A stretch of DNA of 64,000 bases from Candidatus Phosphitivorax anaerolimi (lineage in GTDB: Bacteria > Desulfobacterota > Desulfomonilia > UBA1062). Where the stretch lies: NCBI GenBank assembly GCA_001896555.1, contig MPOS01000034.1, positions 186,001 to 250,000 on the forward strand, written 5' to 3'. A program made the position numbers and the translations under genes. The notes beneath the pieces are model-generated. The model did no database searches. It was not told the DNA's origin and saw only the letters and a list, made by a program, of their open reading frames with translations. Position 1 is the first letter of the stretch. Each line of letters begins with the position of its first letter. This document shows positions 16,551 through 26,518 of the stretch, piece by piece.

Positions 16551-17472
16551 TGGCCGTTCCTCCCATGGACAGGTAAAGGAGCGTCATCCGGATGGCCACC
16601 CCGTTCTCCACCTGGTCGAGGATGATAGACCGGGCGCAGTCCGCCGCATCGTGGGTGATCTCCACACCCCGGTTCATGGGCCCCGGGTGCATGATCACGG
16701 CCCCGTCCTTCATCATATCCACCCGCCTCTTATTCAGACCGTAAAAGACCGAATATTCCCGCTCGCCGGAGAAAAACCGCTCATTGAGACGCTCCTTCTG
16801 CACACGAAGCATCATGATTGCATCCGCCTCGGGAATGACCGGATCGAACTCAGTCGATATGTGCGCCCCCCAGGTCTCCACTCCTGGCGGAAGCAGGGTT
16901 TTCGGTGCGACGAGCACTACGTTGGCACCCATTTTCTTCAGCCCATACACATTGGACCTAGCCACGCGGGAGTGCATGATGTCGCCCACGATGGCCACGG
17001 TAAGCCCCTCAAGCCGCCCGAAGTGCTCGCGGAGGGTATACATATCGAGCAGGGCCTGGGTGGGGTGCTCGTGAAACCCGTCCCCCCCGTTGATGACCGA
17101 GCAGGGGAGCAGCTCGGCCATCTTCGCCGGGATGCCGGCATAGGGGTAGCGGATCACGATGCAGTCCGGCGCCATTGCCGTGACGTTGTAGACGGCATCC
17201 ATGATGGTCTCCCCCTTGGAAAAGGACGACCCTGATGCCGAAAGTGCCACGGTGTCTGCACTCAGCCGCTTTGCAGCGATTTCGAAGGACAGCCGCGTCC
17301 TCGTGCTCGGCTCATAGAACAGGAGCACCACGGTCTTGCCCCTCAAGGTAGGCACCTTCTTGATATCACGCTTAGATATCTCCTTGAATGAGGAGGCCAT
17401 GTCCAGAACAAGGCCGATCTCATCCGCGGTCAGGTCATGGATGGCGATGACATCCTTGCGGGACCAGTTCAT
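16540..17472 (-). CDS. pyrB: Aspartate carbamoyltransferase catalytic subunit
   Basis: The 310-residue enzyme transfers the carbamoyl group to aspartate, the committed step of pyrimidine synthesis. It shows the carbamoyl-phosphate loop YEPSTRTRLSFE, the HPTQALLDMYTL motif and the C-terminal HPGPMNRGVEI. No pyrI regulatory subunit is next to it, in line with the PyrR-type operon. Start overlaps pyrR by four bases. Confidence 0.97.
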   Translation of the reverse strand: MNWSRKDVIAIHDLTADEIGLVLDMASSFKEISKRDIKKVPTLRGKTVVLLFYEPSTRTRLSFEIAAKRLSADTVALSASGSSFSKGETIMDAVYNVTAMAPDCIVIRYPYAGIPAKMAELLPCSVINGGDGFHEHPTQALLDMYTLREHFGRLEGLTVAIVGDIMHSRVARSNVYGLKKMGANVVLVAPKTLLPPGVETWGAHISTEFDPVIPEADAIMMLRVQKERLNERFFSGEREYSVFYGLNKRRVDMMKDGAVIMHPGPMNRGVEITHDAADCARSIILDQVENGVAIRMTLLYLSMGGTANVD

Positions 17473-18008
17473 TTCTTGACTCCGCTGATGATGACATCCT
17501 TGATGCTCATGCTGTCAGGTCCGGCCTCGAGCTTGATGATCTTCTCCTCCGGCAGGTCCACGTACCGTCCCACGAAATCCGCCTGGATGGGAAGCTCCCT
17601 CCCGCCCCGGTCGAACAGGACCATGAGGTATATCCTCTTGGGCCTTCCCAAATCCACGATATGATCGATTGCCGCCCGTACCGATCTCCCGGTGTTGAGC
17701 ACATCGTCCACCAGGATCACCCTCTTGTCGTTCACGGAGACAGGGATGTCCGTGCTCCTGACCTCGGGGGTGAACGGCCTCCTGTGCACGTCATCCCGGT
17801 ACAGGGCGATATCCAGGGCGCCTAAGGGGACGGAGTTGCCGGTCTTTTTCTCGATAAGACTCACCACATTTCTGGCTACCAGAAATCCGCCGCTTCGGAT
17901 GCCGATGAAGACCACATCGTTCCATGACTCCATGGCGTCCATGAGCCGGCCGGCAAGATCATGGAGAATTTCCCCAAGCTCTTTTCCACTCATGGTTTTC
18001 TCGGCCAT
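17469..18008 (-). CDS. pyrR: Bifunctional PyrR: pyr mRNA-binding attenuation protein / uracil phosphoribosyltransferase
   Basis: The 179-residue PRT-fold protein has the PRPP loop VILVDDVLNTGRSVRAAID and the family start with EKTMSGKELGEIL. In Firmicutes PyrR binds anti-antiterminator stems in pyr leaders when UMP is high. Here the gene sits only 12 bases after lepB and overlaps pyrB, and I see no leader terminator in front of it. It may control translation, a distant leader, or act only as a uracil phosphoribosyltransferase. Confidence 0.95.
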   Translation of the reverse strand: MAEKTMSGKELGEILHDLAGRLMDAMESWNDVVFIGIRSGGFLVARNVVSLIEKKTGNSVPLGALDIALYRDDVHRRPFTPEVRSTDIPVSVNDKRVILVDDVLNTGRSVRAAIDHIVDLGRPKRIYLMVLFDRGGRELPIQADFVGRYVDLPEEKIIKLEAGPDSMSIKDVIISGVKK

Positions 18009-18020
18009 ACATCGACCTCC

Positions 18021-18644
18021 TTACCGGATGAGATCTCCGATTCTGCCGAAGCGGATCCAGTTTTCGGCGCTGTCCCAAGAGAAATAGATGATAAAGGCCT
18101 TGCCCTTGATATTCTTGATGGGCACCAGGCCCCAGAACCTGCTGTCGTAGCTCTGATCCCGATTGTCTCCCATGACGAAGCAGTGCCCCGGGTCAACGGT
18201 GATGGGACCGAAGTTGTCCCTGACCTTGCCCTGTCCCTGGGTGAGGATGAACGGATCGGTATGTTTTTCGTACGGGGCCTTTAAGGGCTCGCCGTTCACA
18301 TACACCTTTTTGTCCCTGACCTCGATGGTGTCTCCGGGCAGACCGATCACCCTCTTGACGAAGTCCATGGAGCGGTTTCCGGGAAAGGTGAATATGACGA
18401 TGTCTCCACGTTTGGGGATCCTGTCGCCTCCCCAGAATTTCTCGGTGGTGAACGGTATGGTCAGCCCGTAGTTGTACTTGGTGGCGAGAATGTGATCGCC
18501 TTTAAGCAGGGTGTCTTCCATGGAAGACGACGGGATCCGGTACGCCTGGAGCACAAAGGCCCTGATGATCATGGCGATGATAAAAGCAACGACGAGAGCC
18601 TCAGCCCAGTCCCTCGCCGCGCTTTTCTGCTTCTTCTTATTCAA
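18021..18644 (-). CDS. lepB: Signal peptidase I
   Basis: The 207-residue membrane protease removes signal peptides after export. One N-terminal membrane helix (about 15-33) is followed by the catalytic Ser in SSSMEDTL, the catalytic Lys in VKRVIGLPGD and the C-terminal box GDNRDQSYDSRFWG. Translation probably starts at TTG 18644, preceded by AAGGAG eight bases upstream. It is the first gene of the pyr operon segment. The 239 bases upstream hold no gene I can support. Confidence 0.96.
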   Translation of the reverse strand: MNKKKQKSAARDWAEALVVAFIIAMIIRAFVLQAYRIPSSSMEDTLLKGDHILATKYNYGLTIPFTTEKFWGGDRIPKRGDIVIFTFPGNRSMDFVKRVIGLPGDTIEVRDKKVYVNGEPLKAPYEKHTDPFILTQGQGKVRDNFGPITVDPGHCFVMGDNRDQSYDSRFWGLVPIKNIKGKAFIIYFSWDSAENWIRFGRIGDLIR

Positions 18645-18883
18645 TAGCCGCTCCTTTTCCTTCCGGTGTGACCCGCCGCATCCTCAGCTTCGGCACACCA
18701 CATCTCTCTTGTGAATATCATCTCTCGCGAAGTATCCACGACTTTCCTGTTTATCAAAATATCAACCTGAACGAAAGATGATTCATCGAGCCGTTTTTCA
18801 AGGCTCACAGCAAAAACAGCGTATGCTTCTTAATTCGGCGGCCCATCAGAACCTGCCTGTACTGAAGCACCCCGCGAGATTGG

Positions 18884-19765
18884 TCAGTCCCGGCTCTCCC
18901 TGCGCTGCTCGTGGAGATATTCCTTGATATAGCTCTTCAGCGAGATCTGCCATGAGGGCATGACCTTCCCCGTGATCCGCGTGAACCGCCGGGTGGATAG
19001 GAGGCCGTTCATGGGCCTCCGGGCCGGACGGGGAAAGGCCGAGGTATCCACAGGAACGACCTGGGTGGGCAATCCCAGGAGATTGATGGCGTGCCTTGCC
19101 AGATCGAACCAGGTGGCCTTTCCGCGGTTCCTCACATGGAAAACGCCCCGGGCGTCGCAGTCGATGAGCACCCTCAGCGCCCGGGCCAGGTCCTTGGAGT
19201 AGGTGGGCGAGCCCCACTGGTCGTTCACCACGGACAGGGTGTCACGCTCCTGAGCCAACCCAAGGATGGTGGACACGAAGTTCCTGCCGTGCGGCCCGAA
19301 AAGCCACTGGGTCCTGACAATGAGGTAATGCTCGACACCCTCCTGAACAGAGATCTCGCCGGCGCGCTTGCTCTTCCCGTACACGCTTAAGGGGTTCGGC
19401 TCATCATCTTCCTCGTAAGGGCCTGACTTCTCGCCGTCGAAGACATAATCGGTGCTGATATGCAGGAGCTTGGCGCCATGCTCTTCGCAGGCCCTGGCCA
19501 GGTGTCCCGGAGCTCTCGCGTTCAACTCGAAGGCGAGGTCTTCCCTTCCTTCGCAGCCGTCGACATCGGTGAAGGCCGCGCAGTTGACGACCCAGTCGGG
19601 TCTGTTCGATGCAAGGAACCCGCGGACAGCAGCCGGGCTCGTGATGTCCAGCGGAGCTGCCGATGAGGCGATATCCGTGGCAAGGACCTCGTCTCCCCGG
19701 TTCCGGCACACCTCTACCACCTCCTGCCCAAGGAGACCCTGGGACCCTGTGATCAGAATCTTCAT
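18884..19765 (-). CDS. rfbD: dTDP-4-dehydrorhamnose reductase
   Basis: The 293-residue short-chain reductase carries out the last step to dTDP-L-rhamnose. The NADPH loop is ITGSQGLLGQEV, the catalytic Tyr-x-x-x-Lys is in YGKSKRAGE and the family motif RTQWLFGPHGRNFV is present. It overlaps rfbB by four bases. The 3,5-epimerase gene rfbC, which makes its substrate, is not in this cluster. Confidence 0.95.
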   Translation of the reverse strand: MKILITGSQGLLGQEVVEVCRNRGDEVLATDIASSAAPLDITSPAAVRGFLASNRPDWVVNCAAFTDVDGCEGREDLAFELNARAPGHLARACEEHGAKLLHISTDYVFDGEKSGPYEEDDEPNPLSVYGKSKRAGEISVQEGVEHYLIVRTQWLFGPHGRNFVSTILGLAQERDTLSVVNDQWGSPTYSKDLARALRVLIDCDARGVFHVRNRGKATWFDLARHAINLLGLPTQVVPVDTSAFPRPARRPMNGLLSTRRFTRITGKVMPSWQISLKSYIKEYLHEQRRESRD

Positions 19766-20778
19766 CGATTTCCGTACATCCTCTCATAATAGTGCCGGTA
19801 GCTTCCCGAAAGGATTTTCTCCCACCACGACTGGTTGTCCAGATACCACGCAATGGTCTTTTTCAGCCCTTCGTCAAACTTGTACTCCGGCTGCCAGCCC
19901 AGCTCCGCTTCGATCTTCGCAAAGTCCATAGCATAGCGGAAATCATGGCCCGGCCTGTCGGTGACGAACCGGATGAGGGAATCAGGCTTGTTCAGATTCT
20001 GTAGGATGAGCCGGACGATCTGGATGTTCTCCTTCTCCGCGTCTCCGCCCATGTTGTAGGCCTCGCCGCACCTTCCGTTCTCCGCCACCAAGACGATCCC
20101 CCGGCAATGATCGTCCACGTAGATCCAGTCTCTCACATTCTTGCCCTGGCCATACACCGGGAGCTCACGGTCGTTGAGGGCATTGATCACCATCAGGGGG
20201 ATGAGCTTTTCCGGAAACTGGTAGGGCCCGTAATTATTGGAGCACCGGGTGATCACCGCATCCATGCCGTGGGTCTTCACGTACGATCTCACCAGGAGAT
20301 CAGCTGCCGCCTTTGATGCAGAGTACGGGCTGTTGGGCGCCAGATGAAAGTCCTCTCTGAAGCGCCCCTCCGGGCCCAGGCTGCCGTACACCTCGTCGGT
20401 CGAGACGTGGAGGAAGCGGCCCACCTTGTGCCGTCTCGCCGCGTCGAGGAGCACCTGAACGCCTAAGACGTTCGTCCTCACGAATATGCCCGAGTCCTCG
20501 ATGCTCCTGTCAACATGGGATTCCGCGGCGAGATTGAGCACCAGATCGAACGAATGACGGGAAAACAGGACATCGACACCCGCGGGGTCCGCGATGTCCC
20601 CTTTGACAAACTCATACCGGCCCGGATATGCATCGGCCAGATCCATGGTGTTCTCGAGGTTTCCGGCATAGGTGAGGAGGTCGAGGTTCACCACGCTCCA
20701 GTCAGGCCTGTTCGTAAGAATATAGCGCAAGAGGTTTGTCCCTATGAATCCGCATCCCCCAGTCACGAGTACCTTCAT
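19762..20778 (-). CDS. rfbB: dTDP-glucose 4,6-dehydratase
   Basis: This 338-residue extended SDR uses bound NAD to convert dTDP-glucose to the 4-keto-6-deoxy sugar. It begins with VTGGCGFIGTNLLRY, has STDEVYGSL with the catalytic Asp-Glu pair, and the active-site YSASKAAADLL. It lies 31 bases after rfbA and overlaps rfbD. Products feed lipopolysaccharide or exopolysaccharide. Confidence 0.97.
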   Translation of the reverse strand: MKVLVTGGCGFIGTNLLRYILTNRPDWSVVNLDLLTYAGNLENTMDLADAYPGRYEFVKGDIADPAGVDVLFSRHSFDLVLNLAAESHVDRSIEDSGIFVRTNVLGVQVLLDAARRHKVGRFLHVSTDEVYGSLGPEGRFREDFHLAPNSPYSASKAAADLLVRSYVKTHGMDAVITRCSNNYGPYQFPEKLIPLMVINALNDRELPVYGQGKNVRDWIYVDDHCRGIVLVAENGRCGEAYNMGGDAEKENIQIVRLILQNLNKPDSLIRFVTDRPGHDFRYAMDFAKIEAELGWQPEYKFDEGLKKTIAWYLDNQSWWEKILSGSYRHYYERMYGNR

Positions 20779-20809
20779 GAGTCTTCCCTTCTTTTTTAAG
20801 ATATCTTCG

Positions 20810-21544
20810 CTATTCTCTCTTGTTGGCGCCTGTCTTCGCCACCAGATTTCCGGCCTTCAGCAGGCTCTCGATGGTCCCAGCATCGGTCCACCAGCCGTCG
20901 AGAACCGACCACTTCATGGTTCCCGCGCGGATATAGTCGTTGTTCACGTCCGTGATCTCCAGCTCTCCCCGCTCGGAGGGCGAAAGCCCGTGAATGATGT
21001 CGAAAACCCTCGAGTCGTACATATAGATACCGATGACGGCATAACTGCTCTTTGGGTTCTTCGGCTTTTCCTCGATGCCGATGATGCGGTCTCCTTCGAA
21101 GACCGGCACGCCGAAGCGCTCCGGGTCGGACACCTCTTTGAGCAAGATCCGGGCGCCCTCTCCCTGCCGCCGAAACGCATCGACGGCCTGGATGATGTTC
21201 TTCTCGATGATGTTATCCCCCAGCACCACGCAGATGGGCCTTCCCTCGGCAAAGGACTCAGTCAGCCCCAGAGCCTCGGCGATCCCGCCCTCTCCTTCCT
21301 GGTAGGCGTAGTGAATCCGGCTCAGCCCGAAATCCTTGCCGTTGCCCAGCAGCCGGAGAAAATCCCCTGCATTGTTTCCGCCCGTCACCACCATGATCTC
21401 TTTTATCCCTGCATTGGTGAGGGCCTCAATGGGGTAATAGATCATGGGTTTATTATAGATCGGCAGAAGATGCTTATTGGTCACCTTGGTAAGCGGATGC
21501 AGCCTCGTCCCCAGGCCGCCTGCCAGCACAACACCTCTCATCAT
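20810..21544 (-). CDS. rfbA: Glucose-1-phosphate thymidylyltransferase, short form
   Basis: The 244-residue nucleotidyltransferase joins dTTP and glucose 1-phosphate. The signature GGLGTRLHPLTKVTNKHLLP is at the N-terminus and the metal-binding VVLGDNI follows. It is about 45 residues shorter than E. coli RmlA, lacking the C-terminal allosteric extension, a form seen in several lineages. GGAGGAGGG precedes tandem ATG codons; the first is used here. Confidence 0.93.
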   Translation of the reverse strand: MMRGVVLAGGLGTRLHPLTKVTNKHLLPIYNKPMIYYPIEALTNAGIKEIMVVTGGNNAGDFLRLLGNGKDFGLSRIHYAYQEGEGGIAEALGLTESFAEGRPICVVLGDNIIEKNIIQAVDAFRRQGEGARILLKEVSDPERFGVPVFEGDRIIGIEEKPKNPKSSYAVIGIYMYDSRVFDIIHGLSPSERGELEITDVNNDYIRAGTMKWSVLDGWWTDAGTIESLLKAGNLVAKTGANKRE

Positions 21545-21598
21545 TCAAACCCTCCTCCAGCCGTCTCTCGTTCTCGCCGGCCCTTTGCTGTTTAAGGG

Positions 21599-22393
21599 CT
21601 ATTCCTCCTGCCGGCGATGCGTATCCATATCGCTTCTCCCGTGACTGCCGTACTCGACCTCCACGAGATAGAGCCCCTGAGGGGGAGCCGTGGGACCTGC
21701 CTGGGTGCGATCCTTAAGCGCCAGGATTCTCTCCACATCTCGGGATGTCATCTCTCCCCGTCCCACCGGAATCAGTGTGCCCACGATGTTCCTTACCATA
21801 TGACGCAGAAAGCCGCTACCCCGTATACTGAAGAACACCCGGGAACCTTTGCCGAATATCTCGAAATCGAAGATCTCTCTGACCGTTGTTTTGACCGGCG
21901 ATCCCGCACCCATGAACGAGCTGAAATCATGCCGTCCCTTGAGCGCACGCGCGGCCTGTACCATCGCCGGGATATCGAGCCCGCCCGGCAGATGCATGAT
22001 ATATCGGGAGAGAAATGGGCTCAGGATCGTGGATGTATCAATTATATATACATATTTCTTGGAAACCGCCAAATATCTGGCATGAAAGTCGGGGGAAACC
22101 TCCTGGACTTCACGGGCGGAAAGGTCAGGCGGAAACACGGAGTTCAATGCCCTGAGCAGCCCGTTGACTGGAATCCTGGAACCGGTCCGGAAATTGATGA
22201 CCTGCCCCAGGGCATGGACCCCGGCATCGGTGCGGCCCGATGCGGTTACCCTGACTTCGTGTCCCAGGATATCCTGAAGGCTTTTTTCAACCGTTTCCTG
22301 AACCGTTCTCTTTGCGGTCTGAAACTGCCATCCATGAAAGGCCGACCCATCATAGGCAAGGATAATCTTCAGGTTTCTCATAGCAGGCATCAT
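21599..22393 (-). CDS. truA: tRNA pseudouridine synthase A
   Basis: The 264-residue enzyme makes pseudouridine at positions 38-40 of tRNA anticodon arms. The catalytic Asp is in ASGRTDAGVHALGQV and the family start LKIILAYDGSAFHGWQ is present. ATG codons at 22393, 22390 and 22381 are all possible; none has a clear ribosome site. It is the first gene of a run that leads into rfbA, 54 bases on, and is divergent from the small gene at 22441. Confidence 0.95.
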   Translation of the reverse strand: MMPAMRNLKIILAYDGSAFHGWQFQTAKRTVQETVEKSLQDILGHEVRVTASGRTDAGVHALGQVINFRTGSRIPVNGLLRALNSVFPPDLSAREVQEVSPDFHARYLAVSKKYVYIIDTSTILSPFLSRYIMHLPGGLDIPAMVQAARALKGRHDFSSFMGAGSPVKTTVREIFDFEIFGKGSRVFFSIRGSGFLRHMVRNIVGTLIPVGRGEMTSRDVERILALKDRTQAGPTAPPQGLYLVEVEYGSHGRSDMDTHRRQEE

Positions 22394-22440
22394 TTTTGCA
22401 GAAAATTAAGCAAATATAGGAAGGAGATGCAATAAGAAAC

Positions 22441-22800
22441 ATGTTTCCCCTGAGCTTAAGCATGAACAGAAGACATGAGTCGATATGCTTGAAAATATCC
22501 TATCCCCTGGAAAACTGCTCGTTCGAGGGCAAAACACAGTACATCTCCCCCTATGACATCTGCATGGAAGTACCCACCACGCGGATCAAGATTACACTTT
22601 TGAAACTCCTGAACCAGGACGTATCCGTAACCGCCGGAAACGTAACCGTAACGGGCACCATCATGGGGTATACGATCGAGAGGGATCTCTATCTCATCGG
22701 CATTCTCATCAACAAGGCCGACCGGGCCGCCTGGAAAAGGTTTGTCGAGGAAAGTCCCCGGCCTTCGTTCTTCGCGGAGATCAGGCACGTCTCTCCGTAG
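22441..22800 (+). CDS. Small protein of unknown function, possibly PilZ-like
   Basis: The 119-residue protein has no recognised signature. Its N-terminal NRRHESICLKI and the alternating hydrophobic strands later (VTVTGTIMGYTIERDLYLIGIL) suggest a small beta-barrel of PilZ type, but the RxxxR and D/NxSxxG residues needed for cyclic-di-GMP are not clear. AGGAGAT precedes the ATG by about 12 bases; ATG 22462 is an alternative. It is divergent from truA and convergent with the M16 protease, ending six bases before that gene's stop. Confidence 0.7.
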   Translation: MFPLSLSMNRRHESICLKISYPLENCSFEGKTQYISPYDICMEVPTTRIKITLLKLLNQDVSVTAGNVTVTGTIMGYTIERDLYLIGILINKADRAAWKRFVEESPRPSFFAEIRHVSP

Positions 22801-22806
22801 CATCGC

Positions 22807-24063
22807 CTACGGAAGGCCGAACCCCCCGACATCTTCGCTCCCGATCTTTCCGAGATACACCGTGGTGATCTTCTCTTGCTGAAATATCTCTTCGGCAAGG
22901 TTCACGACATCGTCATACCTCACCTTCCTGATATTTTCGATGATCTCTTCATCGGTGACGTCCCGCTGGTAGTACATCATATTCCGGGCAAGGGAAGACA
23001 TCCGGTGGGTGGTGCTCTCACGGGCGAGAAGGAGATTGCCCTTTACCTGCTCCTTCACGTCTTCGAGGCTGGCGCCGCCGAAATCACCCATCCTGGCCCT
23101 GGATATCTGCTGCATGATCACTTCCATGGTCTTATGGAGGCAGTCGGGGGTGGTGGCCGCGTAAACGGCCATGACGCCGCAGTCCCTGTAGGAACTCAAG
23201 TACGAATAGATGGAATACACCAGCCCGAGCTTCTCGCGGGCTTCCTGAAACAGCATGGAGCTCATGGACCCGCCCAGGATGGTGTTGAGCGTGATATAGG
23301 TCCACCGCCTTTCATCGAGCATGGAAGGCCCGGTGGTGCCCAAAGTGACATGGACCTGTTCGATGTCCTTGGTAAAAACCCTGGAACCGCCGTTTCTTTC
23401 GGGGAATACCTGCTCCGACGCTGGGTCCTGCACTGGGGGCAGATGGCTGAACCGAGGACGCACCAGAGCGACGATCCGGTCGTGATCCAGGCTGCCCACG
23501 GCGGCAATGATGATGGAGGAAGGTGTGTAGCGGGACGAGAGAAACTCCAGAACGTTTTCTCTCCGGAACGAACCGACGATCTCTTCTGTCCCGAGAATGG
23601 GGAGCCCCAGAGGCGAGCTCGGGAAGAATGCCTCGGCAAACAGATCGGTTACGTGATCGTCAGGCGTGTCCTCGGTCATCCGGATTTCCTGGAGCACCAC
23701 CTTTTTCTCTTTGTCCAGCTCCTCTTCATCGATCTGCGAGTTGAGAAAGAGATCGAAAAGGATGTCGGCGGCCTTGTCCAGATGCTCGTCGAGCACCCGG
23801 GTGTAGTAGAGGGTATATTCTTTGGCGGTCTGGGCGTTGAGAACGCCGCCCAGTGCATCGATCTCCTTGGCGATCTGAAGGGCGCTGCGTTTCTTTGTGC
23901 CCTTGAAGAGCATGTGCTCGGTAAAGTGCGCTACACCTGCGTTGTTCGGCGGGTCGTGCCGCGAGCCGACACCGACCCAGACGCCCAGGGAAACGGAGCG
24001 CACCCCCGGCATCTTCGCCGTCAGGACGCGGACTCCGTTATCGAGAACCGTAGATTTCACCAT
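22807..24063 (-). CDS. M16 family zinc protease (processing-peptidase type)
   Basis: The 418-residue protein has the inverted zinc motif HxxEH in HFTEHMLFKGT near residue 50 and the downstream Glu in the following helix. This is the single-domain-pair form (YmxG/MPP-beta-like). Such genes sit beside pnp in many bacteria; the substrate is unknown. It follows pnp by six bases and lacks a signal peptide, so a cytoplasmic place is likely. Confidence 0.93.
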   Translation of the reverse strand: MVKSTVLDNGVRVLTAKMPGVRSVSLGVWVGVGSRHDPPNNAGVAHFTEHMLFKGTKKRSALQIAKEIDALGGVLNAQTAKEYTLYYTRVLDEHLDKAADILFDLFLNSQIDEEELDKEKKVVLQEIRMTEDTPDDHVTDLFAEAFFPSSPLGLPILGTEEIVGSFRRENVLEFLSSRYTPSSIIIAAVGSLDHDRIVALVRPRFSHLPPVQDPASEQVFPERNGGSRVFTKDIEQVHVTLGTTGPSMLDERRWTYITLNTILGGSMSSMLFQEAREKLGLVYSIYSYLSSYRDCGVMAVYAATTPDCLHKTMEVIMQQISRARMGDFGGASLEDVKEQVKGNLLLARESTTHRMSSLARNMMYYQRDVTDEEIIENIRKVRYDDVVNLAEEIFQQEKITTVYLGKIGSEDVGGFGLP

Positions 24064-24069
24064 GAATGA

Positions 24070-26157
24070 TCAGCGGCTGGTATCGTTGAGCGCTTCTTTC
24101 CGGCTGAGCCGGATTTTCCCGGTCTTGCTGTCTATGCCGATCACCTTGACAATGACCTCGTCGCCTTCCTGAACCACATCGCGTACATTCTTCACCCGCT
24201 CGTTTGAAAGCTGGGATATGTGGACCAACCCGGACTCTCCGGATGGGAAATCCACGAAGGCGCCGAAATCCATGATCTTGACCACCTTACCGCTGTATAC
24301 GCGCCCGACCTCCAGCTCCTTGGTGAGGGCCTGGATCATATCCACCGCCATCTTTGCGTGATCCTCGTCGGGAGAGAAGATATCCACCCGGCCTGAGTCG
24401 TCGATTTCGATCTTGGTGTCTGTCTTGGCGATGATATCCTTGATGATCTTCCCACCCGGGCCAATGACGTCCCTGATCTTGTCGGGATTGATGGTCATCG
24501 TATAGACCCTCGGCGCATAGGGTGAGATGTCCGCCCTAGGGGCGCTGATGGCCTGGTTCATCTTATCCAGAATGGCAAGCCGGGCGGCTTTGGCCTTCTC
24601 CAGGGCCTGTCCGAGAACCGCATCCGGTATGCCGGAGATCTTGATATCCATCTGCAGGGCGGTCACCCCGTCTGCAGTGCCGGCAACCTTGAAGTCCATG
24701 TCTCCCAGGTGGTCTTCGTCGCCGAGGATATCGGTGAGCACCATGTACTCATCATCCTCCTTGATGAGACCCATGGCGATGCCGGCCACCGGCTTTTTCA
24801 GGGGAACGCCCGCATCCATCAGGGAAAGCGACCCCCCGCAGACCGTGGCCATGGACGAAGACCCGTTGGACTCGAGGATCTCCGAGACGAGCCTGATGGT
24901 GTAGGGGAAGGTGCCTTCTTCGGGCAGCATCCTGCTCAAGGCCCGTTCCGCCAGGTTTCCATGCCCGATTTCACGCCTGCTCGGTCCTCTGAGCATCCGG
25001 ACCTCTCCCACGGAAAACGGCGGGAATGAGTAGTGGAGCATGAACGATTTCGTCGTCTCTCCCAGCAGGGTTTCCACCCGCTGCTCGTCCCGGGGGGTTC
25101 CCAGGGTCGTGGTTGCGAGCGCCTGCGTCTCACCCCGCGTAAAGAGGGCCGAACCATGCGTACGCGGCAGTATCCCCACCTGACAGTCGATGGGCCTGAT
25201 CTCGTCGAAGCTTCTGCCGTCGATTCTGATCTTCCGCTCCTTCATGATTTTCCGGATGATATCCTTCTCCACGGCATCAAAGACGCCGCTGACCAGGGCG
25301 TCTTCCTCTTCTGTGCGGTCTGAGAAGGCCTCGATTATTTCCGCACGAAGCTGATCGACAAGCGCGTGCCGCTGCTGCTTCGTGTAAGAGCCGGATACCA
25401 TGCCCTCGATCCTCGGCGCCATGGTCTCTCTGATCTTCCGGTAGAGTTCCTCGTCCTCTCTGGCAGGGGTATACGGCATCTTCGGCTTTCCGGCCTTTTC
25501 CCGGAGCTCCTCGATCGCATCGATGACCTCGATGATCCTGGTATGCGCAAACTTGATGGCATCGAGGATCGTGCTTTCCGGCAACTCTCCCGCCTCTCCC
25601 TCAACCATGACGATGGCGTCGCGCGTACCCACCACGATGAGCTCCATCAGGCTCTTTTCGAGCTGAGAAACCGACGGATCGATCACGAATGTGCCGTCGA
25701 TGAGCCCGACCCGTGCGCCGCCGATTGGGGTGCTGAAGGGAATGTTCGAGATATGCAGGGCGGCCGAAGCCCCGTTCAGGGCGAGTATGTCGGGTGTGAA
25801 TGCTGGGTCTGCAGAGAGCACCATGGCAATCACCTGGGTCTCGTTGCGGAAACCCTTGGGGAACAGAGGCCGGATGGGCCTGTCTATGGCACGTGCAGTG
25901 AGTATCTCCTGGGTGCCGGGACGCCCGTCTCTCTTGATGAAGCCCCCCTTGATTCTCCCGGCGGCATAACTCATTTCCTGATAGTCCACTACCAGGGGAA
26001 GAAAATCCACTCCCTTGCGCTCTTCAGCCGCTGCAGTCGCGGTAACGAGGACCACGCTGTCTCCCTGGTGGACTAAAACAGAACCGCCCGCCTGTCTGGC
26101 AACTTCTCCAACGGAAAAGATCAGCGGCGCGCCCGTGCCTCTTGCTTCGATTTTCAT
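24070..26157 (-). CDS. pnp: Polyribonucleotide nucleotidyltransferase
   Basis: The 695-residue PNPase degrades RNA 3'-5' with phosphate. Two RNase PH domains (about 1-220 and 310-540) flank a helical linker; the second holds [15 protein letters not shown] domain ([18 protein letters not shown]) and an S1 domain ([20 protein letters not shown]) follow. It lies eight bases after rpsO, the classic order in which the two genes share transcripts. Confidence 0.98.
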   Translation of the reverse strand: MKIEARGTGAPLIFSVGEVARQAGGSVLVHQGDSVVLVTATAAAEERKGVDFLPLVVDYQEMSYAAGRIKGGFIKRDGRPGTQEILTARAIDRPIRPLFPKGFRNETQVIAMVLSADPAFTPDILALNGASAALHISNIPFSTPIGGARVGLIDGTFVIDPSVSQLEKSLMELIVVGTRDAIVMVEGEAGELPESTILDAIKFAHTRIIEVIDAIEELREKAGKPKMPYTPAREDEELYRKIRETMAPRIEGMVSGSYTKQQRHALVDQLRAEIIEAFSDRTEEEDALVSGVFDAVEKDIIRKIMKERKIRIDGRSFDEIRPIDCQVGILPRTHGSALFTRGETQALATTTLGTPRDEQRVETLLGETTKSFMLHYSFPPFSVGEVRMLRGPSRREIGHGNLAERALSRMLPEEGTFPYTIRLVSEILESNGSSSMATVCGGSLSLMDAGVPLKKPVAGIAMGLIKEDDEYMVLTDILGDEDHLGDMDFKVAGTADGVTALQMDIKISGIPDAVLGQALEKAKAARLAILDKMNQAISAPRADISPYAPRVYTMTINPDKIRDVIGPGGKIIKDIIAKTDTKIEIDDSGRVDIFSPDEDHAKMAVDMIQALTKELEVGRVYSGKVVKIMDFGAFVDFPSGESGLVHISQLSNERVKNVRDVVQEGDEVIVKVIGIDSKTGKIRLSRKEALNDTSR

Positions 26158-26165
26158 GATATCTC

Positions 26166-26435
26166 CTACTTCCTGAGGTTCAGGGACTCGAGGAGTTCCC
26201 TATATCTTTTGATATCACGGCCTTTTATGTAATTCAAAAGCCTCCTCCTCTGTCCGACAAGCATCAGCAGTCCTCTCCGGGAATGGTGATCTTTGTTGTG
26301 AACCTTGAAATGTTCGGTGAGCGTGTTGATCCGCTTCGTCAGTATCGCAACCTGAACATCAGGGGAACCTGTATCGCTCTCATGTCTTTTGAACTGATTG
26401 ATGACTTCTTTCTTTTCTTCTACGCTTAAACCCAC
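26166..26435 (-). CDS. rpsO: Ribosomal protein S15
   Basis: The 89-residue protein of the small subunit binds the central domain of 16S rRNA; the conserved [10 protein letters not shown] and the DHHSRRGLL loop are present. The start codon is GTG at 26435 with AGGAGG ahead. It is followed at once by pnp and preceded by truB with an 83-base gap, long enough for a promoter or a structured leader, though I see no clear one. Confidence 0.98.
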   Translation of the reverse strand: MGLSVEEKKEVINQFKRHESDTGSPDVQVAILTKRINTLTEHFKVHNKDHHSRRGLLMLVGQRRRLLNYIKGRDIKRYRELLESLNLRK

Positions 26436-26518
26436 TTCTTTGTCCTCCTAATGACCGTTTATTCTCTTTTTATGGGCAACGAGGGAACTTAACATACCAT
26501 CTGATCTACTGTAAATAG

